Positions 33,977 through 42,975 of a stretch of 64,000 bases of DNA are shown here, piece by piece. Position numbers and translations under genes: made by a program. The notes under the pieces were generated by a model that did not search any database, was not told the DNA's origin, and worked only from the letters and a program-made list of their open reading frames with translations. The stretch comes from an uncultured Clostridia bacterium (GTDB lineage Bacteria; Bacillota; Clostridia; Oscillospirales; Ruminococcaceae): positions 1-64,000 of the forward strand of contig CANQOC010000003.1 in the NCBI GenBank assembly GCA_947625375.1, read 5' to 3'. Position 1 is the first letter of the stretch, and every line of letters starts with the position of its first letter.

Positions 33977-34014
33977 AAAAAGCAGGAACCCCTTCCCGGT
34001 TTCCTGCTTTTTCA
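33977..34014 (+). terminator. Rho-independent terminator
   Basis: AAAAAGCAGGAAcC pairs with GGTTTCCTGCTTTTT; also reads as a terminator for the convergent xylanase gene. Confidence 0.8.
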
Positions 34015-34059
34015 TCTCTCCGCACAGCGCTATCATCTCGCCTCATACGGCAAAGCGTC

Positions 34060-35111
34060 TTAAAAATCAATTACTCTCAGTAATGCCTCTTTCGGGTTAT
34101 ACTCCGAGTCGAAAAGGAGAGGAAGATTCTTCCTCTTTTCGGCGTTCTTGAAGTGATTAAGCCAGCTGTGGCGGTCGCTGACGCCCCAGAGGGTGACGTT
34201 TTCTATCGCGCCCTTGAGCTCACGGAAGATGCCGAAAATCCGGCCGTATGCCTCGGTCACGCGCTTCTCAAGGTCGCCCTCGGGGACCGCGTCGGGATTC
34301 TTCCAGTCGATGGCGTTGACGTCGAGCTCGGTGACGTGAATCCGAAGGCCCGTCTCGGCATACATCTCGAACCCGCGCCTCATGTTGTCATAGTCGCGGT
34401 CGGTCATCATCGCGTGGAGGTGGCACTGACACCCGATTACGTCGACCAACCCGCGCTCCTTAAGCGCATTCACAAGCTTGAGTATGCTGTCCCGCTTCTG
34501 CGGATTGAACTCGTTGTAGTCGTTGCAGCAGAGGAGCTTCCCCGGGAAATATTTCCGCGCCAAGCCGTATATCTCAAAGAGATAGTCCTCGCCGAGCTTT
34601 TCTTTGAAGACGGTCTCGCGGAGATAACCCCCGTGCTTGTCGTCAATCGCCTCGTTCACGACGTCCCAGCAATAGCAGTCGGGATAGCGCTCCGCGACCT
34701 GTCCGAAGTGCTCGAGGGTGTTGTGCATAATCTCGTCGGCGGTAAGCTGTTCAAAAATCCCCCAAGGATAGCTTCCGTGCCACATCAGGGTGTGCCCGCG
34801 GACAAGGATTCCGTTTTCCTTCGCGAAGTTATAAATCTTATCTGCCGGGGCGAAGTCGGTCTCGCGCGAAGGCGACACAAATCTCTCGCGGTCGGTGATT
34901 TCGGGGGGGCCGGCTTTTCGCCCCTTCTCAGCGCCGAAAAATCCGGATGGGTATATTCGTGCGGGTGGATGCCGTTATACTTCATCTCGTTTTCACAGGT
35001 CACGGTGTCAAAATGCGCCCTGACGGTCTCGGCGGCCTCGTCGAGCCAATGCGCGGCAACCGCCGCACCGACGGTGAAGTAATTTTTATATGCTTCTTTA
35101 AGAGTCTTCAT
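34060..35111 (-). pseudogene. GH10 endo-1,4-beta-xylanase with a frameshift at a C7 run
   Basis: Glycoside hydrolase family 10 enzyme that would cut xylan; no signal peptide, so probably intracellular, acting on imported xylo-oligosaccharides. The N-terminal part (MKTLKEAYKNYFTVGAAV... ENEMKYNGIHP) reads from 35111; the rest, with the acid/base WDVVNEAI and nucleophile HVTELDV, reads in another frame from about 34905 on. The two join naturally as GPPEITDRERFVSPSRE if one base changes in the G7/C7 run at 34903-34909. Could be a sequencing slip, a recent mutation or a phase-variable tract. 9 nt after serS. Confidence 0.75.
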
Positions 35112-35120
35112 GGATATCGC

Positions 35121-36401
35121 CTATCTGCCGATAACGGTCTTCCCGCCCATATAGGGCCTTAAAACCTCGGGTATGTTCACGCTTCCGTCGGCGTTGAGGT
35201 TGTTTTCGAGGAACGCAATCAACATTCTCGGCGGAGCGACGACGGTGTTGTTCAGGGTGTGCGCAAGGTATTTTCCCTTTTCACCGCTGACGCGTATCTT
35301 AAGCCGCCTCGCCTGTGCGTCCGAGAGGTTCGAGCAGGACCCGACCTCGAAATACTTCTTCTGCCTCGGGCTCCACGCCTCGACGTCGACCGACTTGACC
35401 TTTAAGTCCGCAAGGTCGCCGGAGCAGCATTCGAGCGTCCGGACCGGGATATCGAGCGAGCGGAAGAGGTCGACGGTGTTCTGTAAAAGCTTCCAGAACC
35501 ACTCGCGGCTCTCCTCGGGTTTACAGATTACAATCATCTCCTGCTTCTCGAACTGGTGAATTCTGTATACGCCGCGCTCCTCGAGTCCGTGCGCGCCCTT
35601 TTCCTTTCTGAAACAGGGCGAATAGCTCGTCATGGTGAGCGGAAGGCTCTCCTCGGGGACAATCTGGTCGATAAAGCGGCCAATCATCGAGTGCTCCGAC
35701 GTGCCGATAAGATAGAGGTCCTCGCCCTCGATTTTATACATCATCGCGTCCATCTCGGCGAAGCTCATGACGCCCTTTGCGACCTCGGAGCGAATCATGA
35801 ACGGCGGAACGACATAGGTGAATCCGCGGTCAATCATAAAATCGCGGGCATAGCTCAGGATTGACGAATGAAGCCTTGCGATATCGCCGGTGAGGTAATA
35901 GAACCCGTTTCCCGCGACGCGGCGCGCGCCGTCGAGGTCGATTCCCGAAAGGCTCTCCATGATGTCGGTGTGATAGGGGACTTCGAAGTCGGGGACCTTC
36001 GGCTCGCCGAAGCGCTTCAGCTCGACGTTCTCCGAGTCGTCCTTTCCGATGGGGACGTCGTCGTCGATGATGTTCGGAATGACCATCATTATGTCGGTGA
36101 CCTTCTGCTGGAGCTCGCCCTCGAGCTTTTCAAGCTCCTCGAGGCGCTTTGCGGACTCCGCCACCTGTTTCTTGACCGCCTCGGCCTCGTCCTTCTGCCC
36201 CTTCGCCATAAGTCCGCCAATCTGTTTTGAAAGGCGGTTGCGGTCGGCGCGGAGGCCGTCGGCCTCGGTGATTGCGGCGCGGTACTGCTTGTCGAGCTCG
36301 ATTACCTCGTCGACGAGCGGGAGCTTTTTATCCTGAAACTTTTTTCTGATGTTCTCCTTGACCGCTTCGGGGTTTTCGCGGAGAAATTTTATGTCTATCA
36401 T
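35121..36401 (-). CDS. serS: Seryl-tRNA synthetase
   Basis: Charges tRNA-Ser and also supplies Ser-tRNA-Sec where used. 426 residues: an N-terminal two-helix coiled-coil arm (about residues 28-105, Lys/Glu-rich) that grips the long variable arm of the tRNA, then class II motifs, with the motif 2 SPCFRKEKGAHGLEERGVYRIHQFEK and motif 3 GKYLAHTLNNTVVAPPRMLIAFLENN. Next gene after parB on the minus strand, 43 nt away, as in several clostridia. The xylanase follows 9 nt later. Confidence 0.95.
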   Translation of the reverse strand: MIDIKFLRENPEAVKENIRKKFQDKKLPLVDEVIELDKQYRAAITEADGLRADRNRLSKQIGGLMAKGQKDEAEAVKKQVAESAKRLEELEKLEGELQQKVTDIMMVIPNIIDDDVPIGKDDSENVELKRFGEPKVPDFEVPYHTDIMESLSGIDLDGARRVAGNGFYYLTGDIARLHSSILSYARDFMIDRGFTYVVPPFMIRSEVAKGVMSFAEMDAMMYKIEGEDLYLIGTSEHSMIGRFIDQIVPEESLPLTMTSYSPCFRKEKGAHGLEERGVYRIHQFEKQEMIVICKPEESREWFWKLLQNTVDLFRSLDIPVRTLECCSGDLADLKVKSVDVEAWSPRQKKYFEVGSCSNLSDAQARRLKIRVSGEKGKYLAHTLNNTVVAPPRMLIAFLENNLNADGSVNIPEVLRPYMGGKTVIGR

Positions 36402-36444
36402 ATATGTTCCTCTTTTCTTTTTACTGTATATATTTTTTCGGGGA

Positions 36445-37305
36445 CTATCCGTCGTTTTTCCCGACAGATTCCAAAAGCCTTGCGATTCGCATCAGGTCGT
36501 CGCGGTCATAGAACTCGACCGAGAAAACTCCGCCGCCGGTCTTGTTCTCCTTAACGGTGCACACCCGACCCGACGTCTCGCGGAGCGAAAGCTCGACCTC
36601 GTGATAGATGCTCTCGCGGAGCTTCGGCTGTTTCGGCTGCTGCTTTTTCGGAGCGGTCTTTGCGAGCTCCTCGGTCTGCCTGACCGTAAGCTCGCCGCGC
36701 TTGATTTTCTGTGACAAGCTCTCGAGGAGGTCCTTATCGGTGATGCCGACAAGCGCCCTCGCGTGTCCCGCCGAGATGTCGCCCTTTCGGACCGATTCTA
36801 TCGTCTTTTTGTCGAGCGAGAGGAGACGGAGCGAATTTGCGACCGCCGAGCGCGACTTTCCGACAACCCGGGCGACGTCGTCCTGTGTACAGCCGGCCGA
36901 GTCCATCAGCGACTTATAGCCGAGCGCCTCTTCAATCGGGTTGAGGTCCTCGCGCTGGAGGTTTTCGACGAGCGCCAGCTGTGCCGCGCGGTCGTCGTCG
37001 AGCTCGCGGATATATACCGGCATTTCGTCAAGACCCGCCATTCTCGCCGCCCGCCAGCGGCGTTCGCCCGCGACAATCTGATACCCTCCGGTCGGGAGGG
37101 GACGGACGAGTATCGGCTGGAGCACGCCGTGCTTCTTTATCGAATCGGCAAGGGCCTCGAGCGCGGCGTCGTCAAAATCACGGCGCGGCTGCGCCTTGTT
37201 CGGGGATATCTCGGTGATGCGCAGGGTCTGTGACCTTGTGCCCTCGGTCTCGTTCTGGGGAAAAAGGGCGTCGAGCCCCATTCCGAGAGAATTCTTTTTT
37301 GCCAT
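36445..37305 (-). CDS. parB: Chromosome-partitioning protein ParB (Spo0J)
   Basis: 286 residues. The N-terminal CTPase domain has [13 protein letters not shown] (GERR motif), then [14 protein letters not shown]; the helix-turn-helix ([23 protein letters not shown]) recognises parS, and the C-terminal part dimerises. Starts [16 protein letters not shown], the typical N-terminus that stimulates ParA ATPase. Lies 32 nt after parA. It pairs with the parS site at 40364. A second, related protein (noc) is encoded at 39548. Confidence 0.95.
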   Translation of the reverse strand: MAKKNSLGMGLDALFPQNETEGTRSQTLRITEISPNKAQPRRDFDDAALEALADSIKKHGVLQPILVRPLPTGGYQIVAGERRWRAARMAGLDEMPVYIRELDDDRAAQLALVENLQREDLNPIEEALGYKSLMDSAGCTQDDVARVVGKSRSAVANSLRLLSLDKKTIESVRKGDISAGHARALVGITDKDLLESLSQKIKRGELTVRQTEELAKTAPKKQQPKQPKLRESIYHEVELSLRETSGRVCTVKENKTGGGVFSVEFYDRDDLMRIARLLESVGKNDG

Positions 37306-37337
37306 AAGATTATCACCGCCTTTTAAGTGGTCATATT

Positions 37338-38123
37338 TTATGCCTGTTTCTTTCCGCGCTCGCGGATTCTCTGCAGGAATTCGACGCAGAAGTCTTCATA
37401 TGCCTCGGCGCCGCGCGAGCTTCGGTCGTAATACATTATCGGCTTGCCGTGACTCGGGGCCTCGGAAAGCGCGACGTTCCGCGGGATTACGGTTTCGTAT
37501 ACGTCCTTCGGGAAGTATTTTTTCACCTCGCTGACAACCTGTGCCGTGAGGTTATATCTTCCGACATACATTGTGAACAAAATTCCCTCGATATACATTC
37601 GGGAGTTATAGCCGTCCTTGATGCGCTTAATCGTGTCCATAAGCTGTACAAGTCCTTCGAGAGAATAGAACTCGCACTGTATCGGAATGAGCACCGAGTC
37701 GCAGGCGGTCAGCGCGTTGAGCGTTATAAGGCTGAGCGACGGGGGGCAGTCGACAAGTATGTAGTCATAGCGGTCCTTGATGCCGATAAGCTGCATTTTA
37801 AGGCGCATCAGGCGGTTGTCGAGTCCGGCAAGCTCGATTTCGGCGCCGGCGAGCTTTTGTGCCGACGGCATGAGCGAGATTCCCTTGAACGCTGTCGGGA
37901 CGATTGCGTCCTGTGCGCGGCATGCGCCGATGATAACTTCATATACCGTTTGGGTGATTGTGCGCTTTCTGACTCCGAGACCGGTGGTGGTGTTGCCCTG
38001 TGCGTCGATGTCGACGACGAGGACCTTTTTATTCTTGCCTCCGAGCGCGGCGGCCAGATTTACGACGGTGGTCGACTTCCCGACGCCGCCCTTCTGGTTG
38101 GACACCGCGATAATCCTTCCCAC
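37338..38123 (-). CDS. parA: Chromosome-partitioning ATPase ParA (Soj)
   Basis: 261 residues with the deviant Walker A KGGVGKSTT (residues 11-19), NLAAAL, the Walker A' DIDAQGNTT, and the Walker B region YILVDCPPSLSL. The ATP dimer binds DNA; ParB stimulates hydrolysis and moves the origin. Starts with GTG after AAAGGAGGCGGAGCTT, so the start is well supported. Promoter at 38161-38188 on the minus strand; heads the parA-parB-serS-xylanase run. Confidence 0.96.
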   Translation of the reverse strand: MGRIIAVSNQKGGVGKSTTVVNLAAALGGKNKKVLVVDIDAQGNTTTGLGVRKRTITQTVYEVIIGACRAQDAIVPTAFKGISLMPSAQKLAGAEIELAGLDNRLMRLKMQLIGIKDRYDYILVDCPPSLSLITLNALTACDSVLIPIQCEFYSLEGLVQLMDTIKRIKDGYNSRMYIEGILFTMYVGRYNLTAQVVSEVKKYFPKDVYETVIPRNVALSEAPSHGKPIMYYDRSSRGAEAYEDFCVEFLQRIRERGKKQA

Positions 38124-38160
38124 AAGCTCCGCCTCCTTTGATTTTTGCTGATTACCTTTT

Positions 38161-38188
38161 AGTATACCATATTTTCAGCGGATTTCAA
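38161..38188 (-). promoter_or_regulatory. parA promoter
   Basis: Minus strand TTGAAA (38188-38183), 16 nt, TATACT (38166-38161). Confidence 0.7.
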
Positions 38189-38493
38189 GGGGGAGAAGGA
38201 ATTTTTTGAGGGAGGGAGGTGAAGAGGGGCGGAGAGAGATTATAGGGGGATTCGCTGAGCGAGGCATGTTTTGAATAACGCCCGAACTCGCGCTTAAAAG
38301 GTATTCGCTTCGCGAATGCTATCTTTAGTCACCCCACCCCTACCCCTCCCCGACGGGGAGGGGTCCGCGTCGCCAAAGTTTGGATTGCCGCCTGACGGCG
38401 GGGGGAAATTGGCGCAACGTCCTAATTTGTTATAAGGTGCTGCTTTGTGACGGACGCTAAACGCATCACCTTAGCGGTGACTTGCCCATTTTT

Positions 38494-38626
38494 CTTCCAC
38501 ACCCCCAGTCCCCCTCTCCCTCAGTGAGAGAGAGGGGGTTCCACCCCACACCCGGCCGTTCACATTCGTGAACGGCGCGGCCACTCCCCTCGAGGGGAGT
38601 GGTACTTGGCATGGAGGACACTTTGG
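38494..38626 (+). repeat. Triple-palindrome module, copy 4
   Basis: Same three arms; the middle arm reads GTTCACATTCGTGAAC with one unpaired change. Confidence 0.75.
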
Positions 38627-38767
38627 CAGGCTTTGGAAAAATTGCGCGCTGGTGCCGCACCTGCTATAAGGTATTCGCTGCGCTCATGCTATTTATAGAC
38701 TCCTATCCCCCTTCCCCCTTTCCACATGGAAAGGGGGAACGCATATCTCAGGCTTCAACTTCTATGA

Positions 38768-38875
38768 GGGCGCAGTCCGGCGCGCGAAGCGCGCGAACGA
38801 AAATATCAGGAAAGCTCCGGCAGGAGTTTTCCTGTTTTTCGTTCAGACCGCCGTCGGCGGTCTCGGACTGCGCCC
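38768..38875 (+). repeat. Four-way-junction palindromic element, copy D
   Basis: The cleanest copy: outer 11-12 bp stem GGGCGCAGTCCG / CGGACTGCGCCC, hairpins GCGCGC-GAA-GCGCGC, central GAACGAAAA...TTTTTCGTTC arm with CAGGAAA/TTTCCTG inside, and GACCGCC-GTC-GGCGGTC. Confidence 0.8.
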
Positions 38876-39175
38876 GAAGGTAGTGTGTCACCGCACCGCC
38901 GGAAATAAGGAATTCGCTGGCGCTCATGCTATTTTCAGACTCCTACCCCCTACCCCCTCCCACATGGGAGGGGGTTATCATAGCCAAGGGCGGGAGTGCC
39001 GCCTGACGGCGGGGGAAATTTGGGTGGCTATTCGACTTACTTGGGCGATCCGTACAATTCTGACTTCTGATTCTCTCACTTCTGTTCTCTGGGAGCATAC
39101 GCTTGTTTTATCTGTGAACGCGAGCAATCAATCGTTCTCGATTGCGAAGCGTGAACAGCTATAAAACAAGCTTAT

Positions 39176-39285
39176 GCACGCAGCCGGCGCGCTTCGCGCG
39201 CAAACGAAAAGAAACAGGAAAACTCCCGCCGGAGTTTTCCTGCTCTTTTCGTTTCGGCAGCCTTCGGCTGCCGCGGACTGCGCCT
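39176..39285 (+). repeat. Four-way-junction palindromic element, copy E
   Basis: Outer stem GCACGCAG-CCG / CGGACTGCGC (imperfect), hairpins GCGCGC-TTC-GCGCGC, a central AAACGAAAAG arm pairing with CTTTTCGTTT, and GGCAGCC-TTC-GGCTGCC. Confidence 0.7.
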
Positions 39286-39547
39286 GCCGTCGTGTAGAGC
39301 CTCCCCGCCTGTCACTCACTTCTCCGCTTTAAATCGCCGCATGGCGCTCTTATCCTCATCTTTTGCATCGTTGCCCCCTACAACTTTTCTCCCTAATCCC
39401 CGCTGTACCGCCAAAATGCCGTCAGAATCTCCTTTTTTTGCCCCGAAATTGAGGGGAGATTGGCGAATGGTGGGGAATCCTCCCGAAAAAATCTTCTGGA
39501 AATATCAGGAAAAGTGTGATACACTTTAGCCAAAAGGAGTGATAAAA

Positions 39548-40363
39548 ATGGCAGTCATCTTTCAGCAGAAAAAAGAAAAGACGCTCGCGCGGGTCGTCGA
39601 GATTCCGTGCGAACAGATTGCGCCGAACCCCTATCAGCCGCGGCAGGAATTCTGCCACTCCGAGCTGTTGAGCCTTGCCGCAAGCATCAAAACCGACGGG
39701 ATTATTCAGCCGCTGTCGGTCCGCCGGGCGGGGGAGCGCTACGAGCTTATCGCGGGGGAAAGGCGGCTCCGAGCCGCGATTTTGGCCGGTCTCGAGACGG
39801 TGCCGTGCATAATCTCGGAGGTGTCCGACCGCAACTCGGCACTTCTGTCCCTCGTCGAAAACATCCAGCGCAAGGACCTCGGATTCTTCGAGGAGGCCGA
39901 CGCAATCGCCCGGCTGATTGACATCTACGGCATGACCCAGGAGGACGCCGCGCTCCGCCTCGGGTATGCACAGTCGACGCTCGCAAACAAGCTCCGCCTC
40001 AGAAAGCTCTCGGCGGACGAGCGCCGGCTTATCACCGAAAACGGACTCAGCGAGCGCCACGCACGCGCGCTTCTGCGGCTCGATGACCCCGAAAAGCGCG
40101 CCGAGGCGATATCCCAAATCGTCCGGAGAAAGCTCAACGTCGAGGGCGCAGAAAAGCTGATTGACTCGATGATTGAATACTCGAAGTACCGCGAGCGCAT
40201 AAAAAAGGGGAGCGCGATTTTCCGCGACCTCCGCCTTTTTATGAACACTGTCAACAAGGCCGTCGAGACGATGCAAATCGCCGGCGTCAACGTCAACGTC
40301 GACAAAAAGCAGTCCGAGGACTTTCTCGACTACCATATCCGCATACCGCTGAACAAGGACTGA
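39548..40363 (+). CDS. noc: ParB-family nucleoid occlusion-like protein
   Basis: 271 residues, ParB fold: APNPYQPRQEF, GERRLRAAILAGL (CTP-binding GERR motif), ENIQRKDLGFFEEA and a helix-turn-helix (TQEDAALRLGYAQSTLANKLRLRKL). Position next to rsmG, separate from parAB, is where Noc sits in Firmicutes; Noc coats DNA from its own sites and keeps the division ring off the nucleoid. N-terminus AVIFQQKKEK is basic/amphipathic, as needed for Noc membrane binding. AAAAGGAGTGATAAAA precedes the ATG. A parS-type palindrome starts directly at its stop codon. Confidence 0.85.
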   Translation: MAVIFQQKKEKTLARVVEIPCEQIAPNPYQPRQEFCHSELLSLAASIKTDGIIQPLSVRRAGERYELIAGERRLRAAILAGLETVPCIISEVSDRNSALLSLVENIQRKDLGFFEEADAIARLIDIYGMTQEDAALRLGYAQSTLANKLRLRKLSADERRLITENGLSERHARALLRLDDPEKRAEAISQIVRRKLNVEGAEKLIDSMIEYSKYRERIKKGSAIFRDLRLFMNTVNKAVETMQIAGVNVNVDKKQSEDFLDYHIRIPLNKD

Positions 40364-40379
40364 TGTTTCACGTGAAACA
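40364..40379. promoter_or_regulatory. parS site 1
   Basis: TGTTTCACGTGAAACA, a perfect 16-bp palindrome matching the Firmicutes parS consensus at all but one position, squeezed exactly between the stop codons of convergent noc and rsmG. Confidence 0.85.
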
Positions 40380-41090
40380 CTACAGCGGCTTTGAATTGAT
40401 TTTTCCCTGCGCCCGAGGATACGCTTCGGGCGTGTTTTTTGTCTTTTTGATGACGACGAGCGTCCGCCGGTCGCCGGACGGGAGCGCGTATGAAATTACG
40501 TCCGCGAGTTCGCCGCCGAGCGTTTTGATTGCTTTTTTTGATGATTCAAGCTCATCGGCTACATCTCCGCCCTTCAGCGCCAGGAACGTCCCGCCGACCT
40601 TTACGAGCGGCAGGCAGTATTCACACAGCACCGGCATGCGGCTGACCGCCCTTGCGACGGCGGCGTCGAAGCTCTCGTGCATCGGCGTGTGACCGGCGTC
40701 CTCGGCGCGGACGTGTATGCACTCGGCGTCAATTCCGAGAATGCGGGTCAGCTCTTTAAGGAATCCGACGCGCTTATTGAGGCTGTCGAGCAAAGTCGGC
40801 CGGATATCCGGGCGCATGATTTTCATCGGCACGCTCGGAAAACCCGCGCCGGCGCCGACGTCGACAAGGCTTGCTCCGGCGGGGATATGCGCCATCGTCA
40901 GCGGCAGGACGCTGTCCAAAAAATGCTTCTCCGCGACGTCGTGGGGCTCGGTAATCGCAGTCAGATTCATCACTGCGTTCTTCTCGGCGAGGAAGTCGGC
41001 ATACACACGAAACTGCCGGTACTGCTCCTCCGAAAGCGCCATTTTTGCGCGCGAAAAGAGCGCCGACATTTCATCAAACTCAATAAACAC
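40380..41090 (-). CDS. rsmG: 16S rRNA (guanine-N7) methyltransferase RsmG (GidB)
   Basis: SAM-dependent methyltransferase that makes m7G527 in 16S rRNA. 236 residues; motif I LVDVGAGAGFPSVPMKI, then LLDSLNKRVGFLKEL and the conserved AITEPHDVAEKHFLDS N-terminal segment. The start is the GTG at 41090, 5 nt after GGGAGGA and one base beyond the mnmG stop; a longer frame overlapping mnmG has no ribosome site. Last gene of the yidC-to-rsmG minus-strand series, ending at a parS site. Confidence 0.92.
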   Translation of the reverse strand: MFIEFDEMSALFSRAKMALSEEQYRQFRVYADFLAEKNAVMNLTAITEPHDVAEKHFLDSVLPLTMAHIPAGASLVDVGAGAGFPSVPMKIMRPDIRPTLLDSLNKRVGFLKELTRILGIDAECIHVRAEDAGHTPMHESFDAAVARAVSRMPVLCEYCLPLVKVGGTFLALKGGDVADELESSKKAIKTLGGELADVISYALPSGDRRTLVVIKKTKNTPEAYPRAQGKINSKPL

Positions 41091-41091
41091 G

Positions 41092-42960
41092 CTAATCCTC
41101 CCGCTGTGCAAGCCTAATCAGCAGCACCGAAATGTCCGCCGGGTTGACGCCCGAAATCCGCGACGCCTGCCCGATACTGCGCGGTCTGACCTTTGCGAGC
41201 TTCTCGGCGGCCTCGAGGCGTAGTCCGCGGACCGAGCCGTAGTCAAAATTGGGCGGCAAAAGGCGGTCTTCAAGCTTTTTCATCTTCTCGACCTGCTCCC
41301 GCTGGAGCTTGATGTACCCCTCGTACTTGATGCGCACCTCGGCTTGTTCCCAAACCTCGCGGGGGAGCGCGGGGCGGTCGGGGTCGAACGGCGCGAGCGC
41401 GGAATATGTTATCTGCGGGCGCTTCAAGAGGCGCGAGAGGGGAGTCGGCTCTGTGATCGGCATTGTTTCACATGAAACAAAAAGCTCGGAAAGGGCCTCG
41501 GAAGGCGGGATTTTCGTCTCATCAAGGCGTTTTACCTCGGCGTCAATCATCGAAAGCTTCTTTTGAAGCTTGGCGAACCGCTCTTCCGATATCAGTCCGA
41601 CGCGGTAGCCGATGGACGTAAGCCGTTCGTCGGCGTTGTCTTCGCGAAGGAGCAAGCGGTATTCGCTCCGCGAGGTCATCATTCGGTAAGGGTCGGACAC
41701 GCCCTTTGTGACAAGGTCGTCGATAAGCGTCCCGATATAGCTCGACATTCGGTCAAGGACGAGCTCCTCGCGGCCGAGTATCTTCATCGCGGCGTTAATT
41801 CCGGCGACGAGTCCCTGCGCCGCGGCCTCTTCGTAACCAGAGGTCCCGTTGAACTGACCCGCGCCGTAGAGTCCGGGGACGCTTTTGAACTCAAGCGTCG
41901 GCGCAAGCTCGAGCGAGTCACAGCAATCGTATTCAATCGCGTATGCGTTGCGCATGATTTCGACGTGCTCCAGTCCCTCGATGGTCCGCAAAAACTTCAG
42001 CTGAACATCTTCGGGGAGGCTCGAGGACATGCCTTGGAGATAGTATTCGTCGGTGTCAAGGCCCATCGGCTCGATAAAAAGCTGGTGCCGCGGCTTGTCC
42101 GAAAAGCGAACGACCTTGTCCTCAATCGACGGGCAGTAGCGCGGTCCGATGCCCTCGATTCGACCGGAATAGAGAGGGGAGCGGTCGAGGTTGTCGAGGA
42201 TAACGCGGTGGGTCTCGGCGTTGGTGTAGCTGATGTAGCAGGAGACGACGTTTTTAAGCTCGCCCTCGGTCTCGAACGAAAACGGACTGATGTCGGGGTC
42301 GCCGTCCTGCCGCTCAAGCTTGGAAAAGTCGATGCTACGGCGGTGGACGCGCGCCGGCGTGCCGGTCTTGAAACGGCGGAGGGTGATGCCGAGGTCGCGG
42401 AGGCTCTGTGACAGTCCGTTCGACGGCAGTGTCGCGTCCGGTCCGCTTTCATACGACGTCTCGCCGACGTGCACGACGCCTTTGAGGTATGTACCTGTGC
42501 AGACAATCGCCGCGCGGACGCCGTATTCCGTCCCGAGGCGGGTGACAACTCCGCAGACCGCGCCGCTCCCGTCTACCTCGATTTTGACGACCTCCGCCTG
42601 CTTGATATCCAAAAGCGGCTCGGATTCGAGGACCTTTTTCATGTAGGTGTGGTACCTGACGCGATCGGCCTGAACTCGGTGGCTGTGGACGGCGGGCCCC
42701 TTGCCGAGATTGAGGACGCGGCTCTGAATAAAAGTCGCGTCGGCGGCCTTCGCCATCTCTCCGCCGAGGGCGTCGATTTCGCGGACAAGGTGACCTTTGG
42801 CTGTCCCGCCGATTGACGGATTGCAGGGCATGTTCGCGATGGAGTCGAGGCTGATTGTGAAGATTGCGGTGCGAAGACCGAGCCGTGCAGAAGCGAGCGC
42901 GGCCTCGACTCCGGCGTGACCCGCGCCGATTACGGCGACATCGTATTCGGAAAGATTCAT
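41092..42960 (-). CDS. mnmG: tRNA uridine 5-carboxymethylaminomethyl modification enzyme MnmG (GidA)
   Basis: FAD/NADH enzyme that works with MnmE on wobble U34 of tRNA. 622 residues. FAD motif [21 protein letters not shown] at the N-terminus, [23 protein letters not shown], the GTYLKG and [17 protein letters not shown]-like [17 protein letters not shown] segments, and a C-terminal MnmE-binding helical domain. 15 nt after mnmE and directly followed by rsmG. A second parS-like sequence is embedded in its coding sequence (41464). Confidence 0.96.
   Translation of the reverse strand: MNLSEYDVAVIGAGHAGVEAALASARLGLRTAIFTISLDSIANMPCNPSIGGTAKGHLVREIDALGGEMAKAADATFIQSRVLNLGKGPAVHSHRVQADRVRYHTYMKKVLESEPLLDIKQAEVVKIEVDGSGAVCGVVTRLGTEYGVRAAIVCTGTYLKGVVHVGETSYESGPDATLPSNGLSQSLRDLGITLRRFKTGTPARVHRRSIDFSKLERQDGDPDISPFSFETEGELKNVVSCYISYTNAETHRVILDNLDRSPLYSGRIEGIGPRYCPSIEDKVVRFSDKPRHQLFIEPMGLDTDEYYLQGMSSSLPEDVQLKFLRTIEGLEHVEIMRNAYAIEYDCCDSLELAPTLEFKSVPGLYGAGQFNGTSGYEEAAAQGLVAGINAAMKILGREELVLDRMSSYIGTLIDDLVTKGVSDPYRMMTSRSEYRLLLREDNADERLTSIGYRVGLISEERFAKLQKKLSMIDAEVKRLDETKIPPSEALSELFVSCETMPITEPTPLSRLLKRPQITYSALAPFDPDRPALPREVWEQAEVRIKYEGYIKLQREQVEKMKKLEDRLLPPNFDYGSVRGLRLEAAEKLAKVRPRSIGQASRISGVNPADISVLLIRLAQRED
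41464..41479. promoter_or_regulatory. parS-like site 2, inside mnmG
   Basis: TGTTTCACATGAAACA, one base from site 1. It encodes VSCET within MnmG, 1.1 kb from site 1. Confidence 0.7.
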
Positions 42961-42975
42961 ATAAGCTCCTTAACT

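Larger units (their letters stand above)
38200..39510. repeat. Intergenic repeat island 5
   Basis: No convincing gene. Four AAGGTATTCGCT(G/T)CGC-type blocks with GC-rich palindromes (about 38293-38370, 38665-38740, 38905-38970 and a diverged one), a triple-palindrome module (38494-38626), two four-way-junction elements (38768-38875, 39176-39285), GCCGCCTGACGGCGGGG modules, and a TCTGA tract (39055-39092). A 62-codon frame at 39341-39529 has no ribosome site and overlaps the noc promoter region. Confidence 0.75.

Noticed and set aside
39341-39529. 62-codon plus-strand frame upstream of noc
   Set aside because: No ribosome site, Pro/Ser-rich, and it runs into the noc promoter region.
39548-40363. 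Second ParB from a plasmid or integrated element
   Set aside because: It sits next to rsmG and mnmG and has no ParA partner, which is the place of Noc in Firmicutes.
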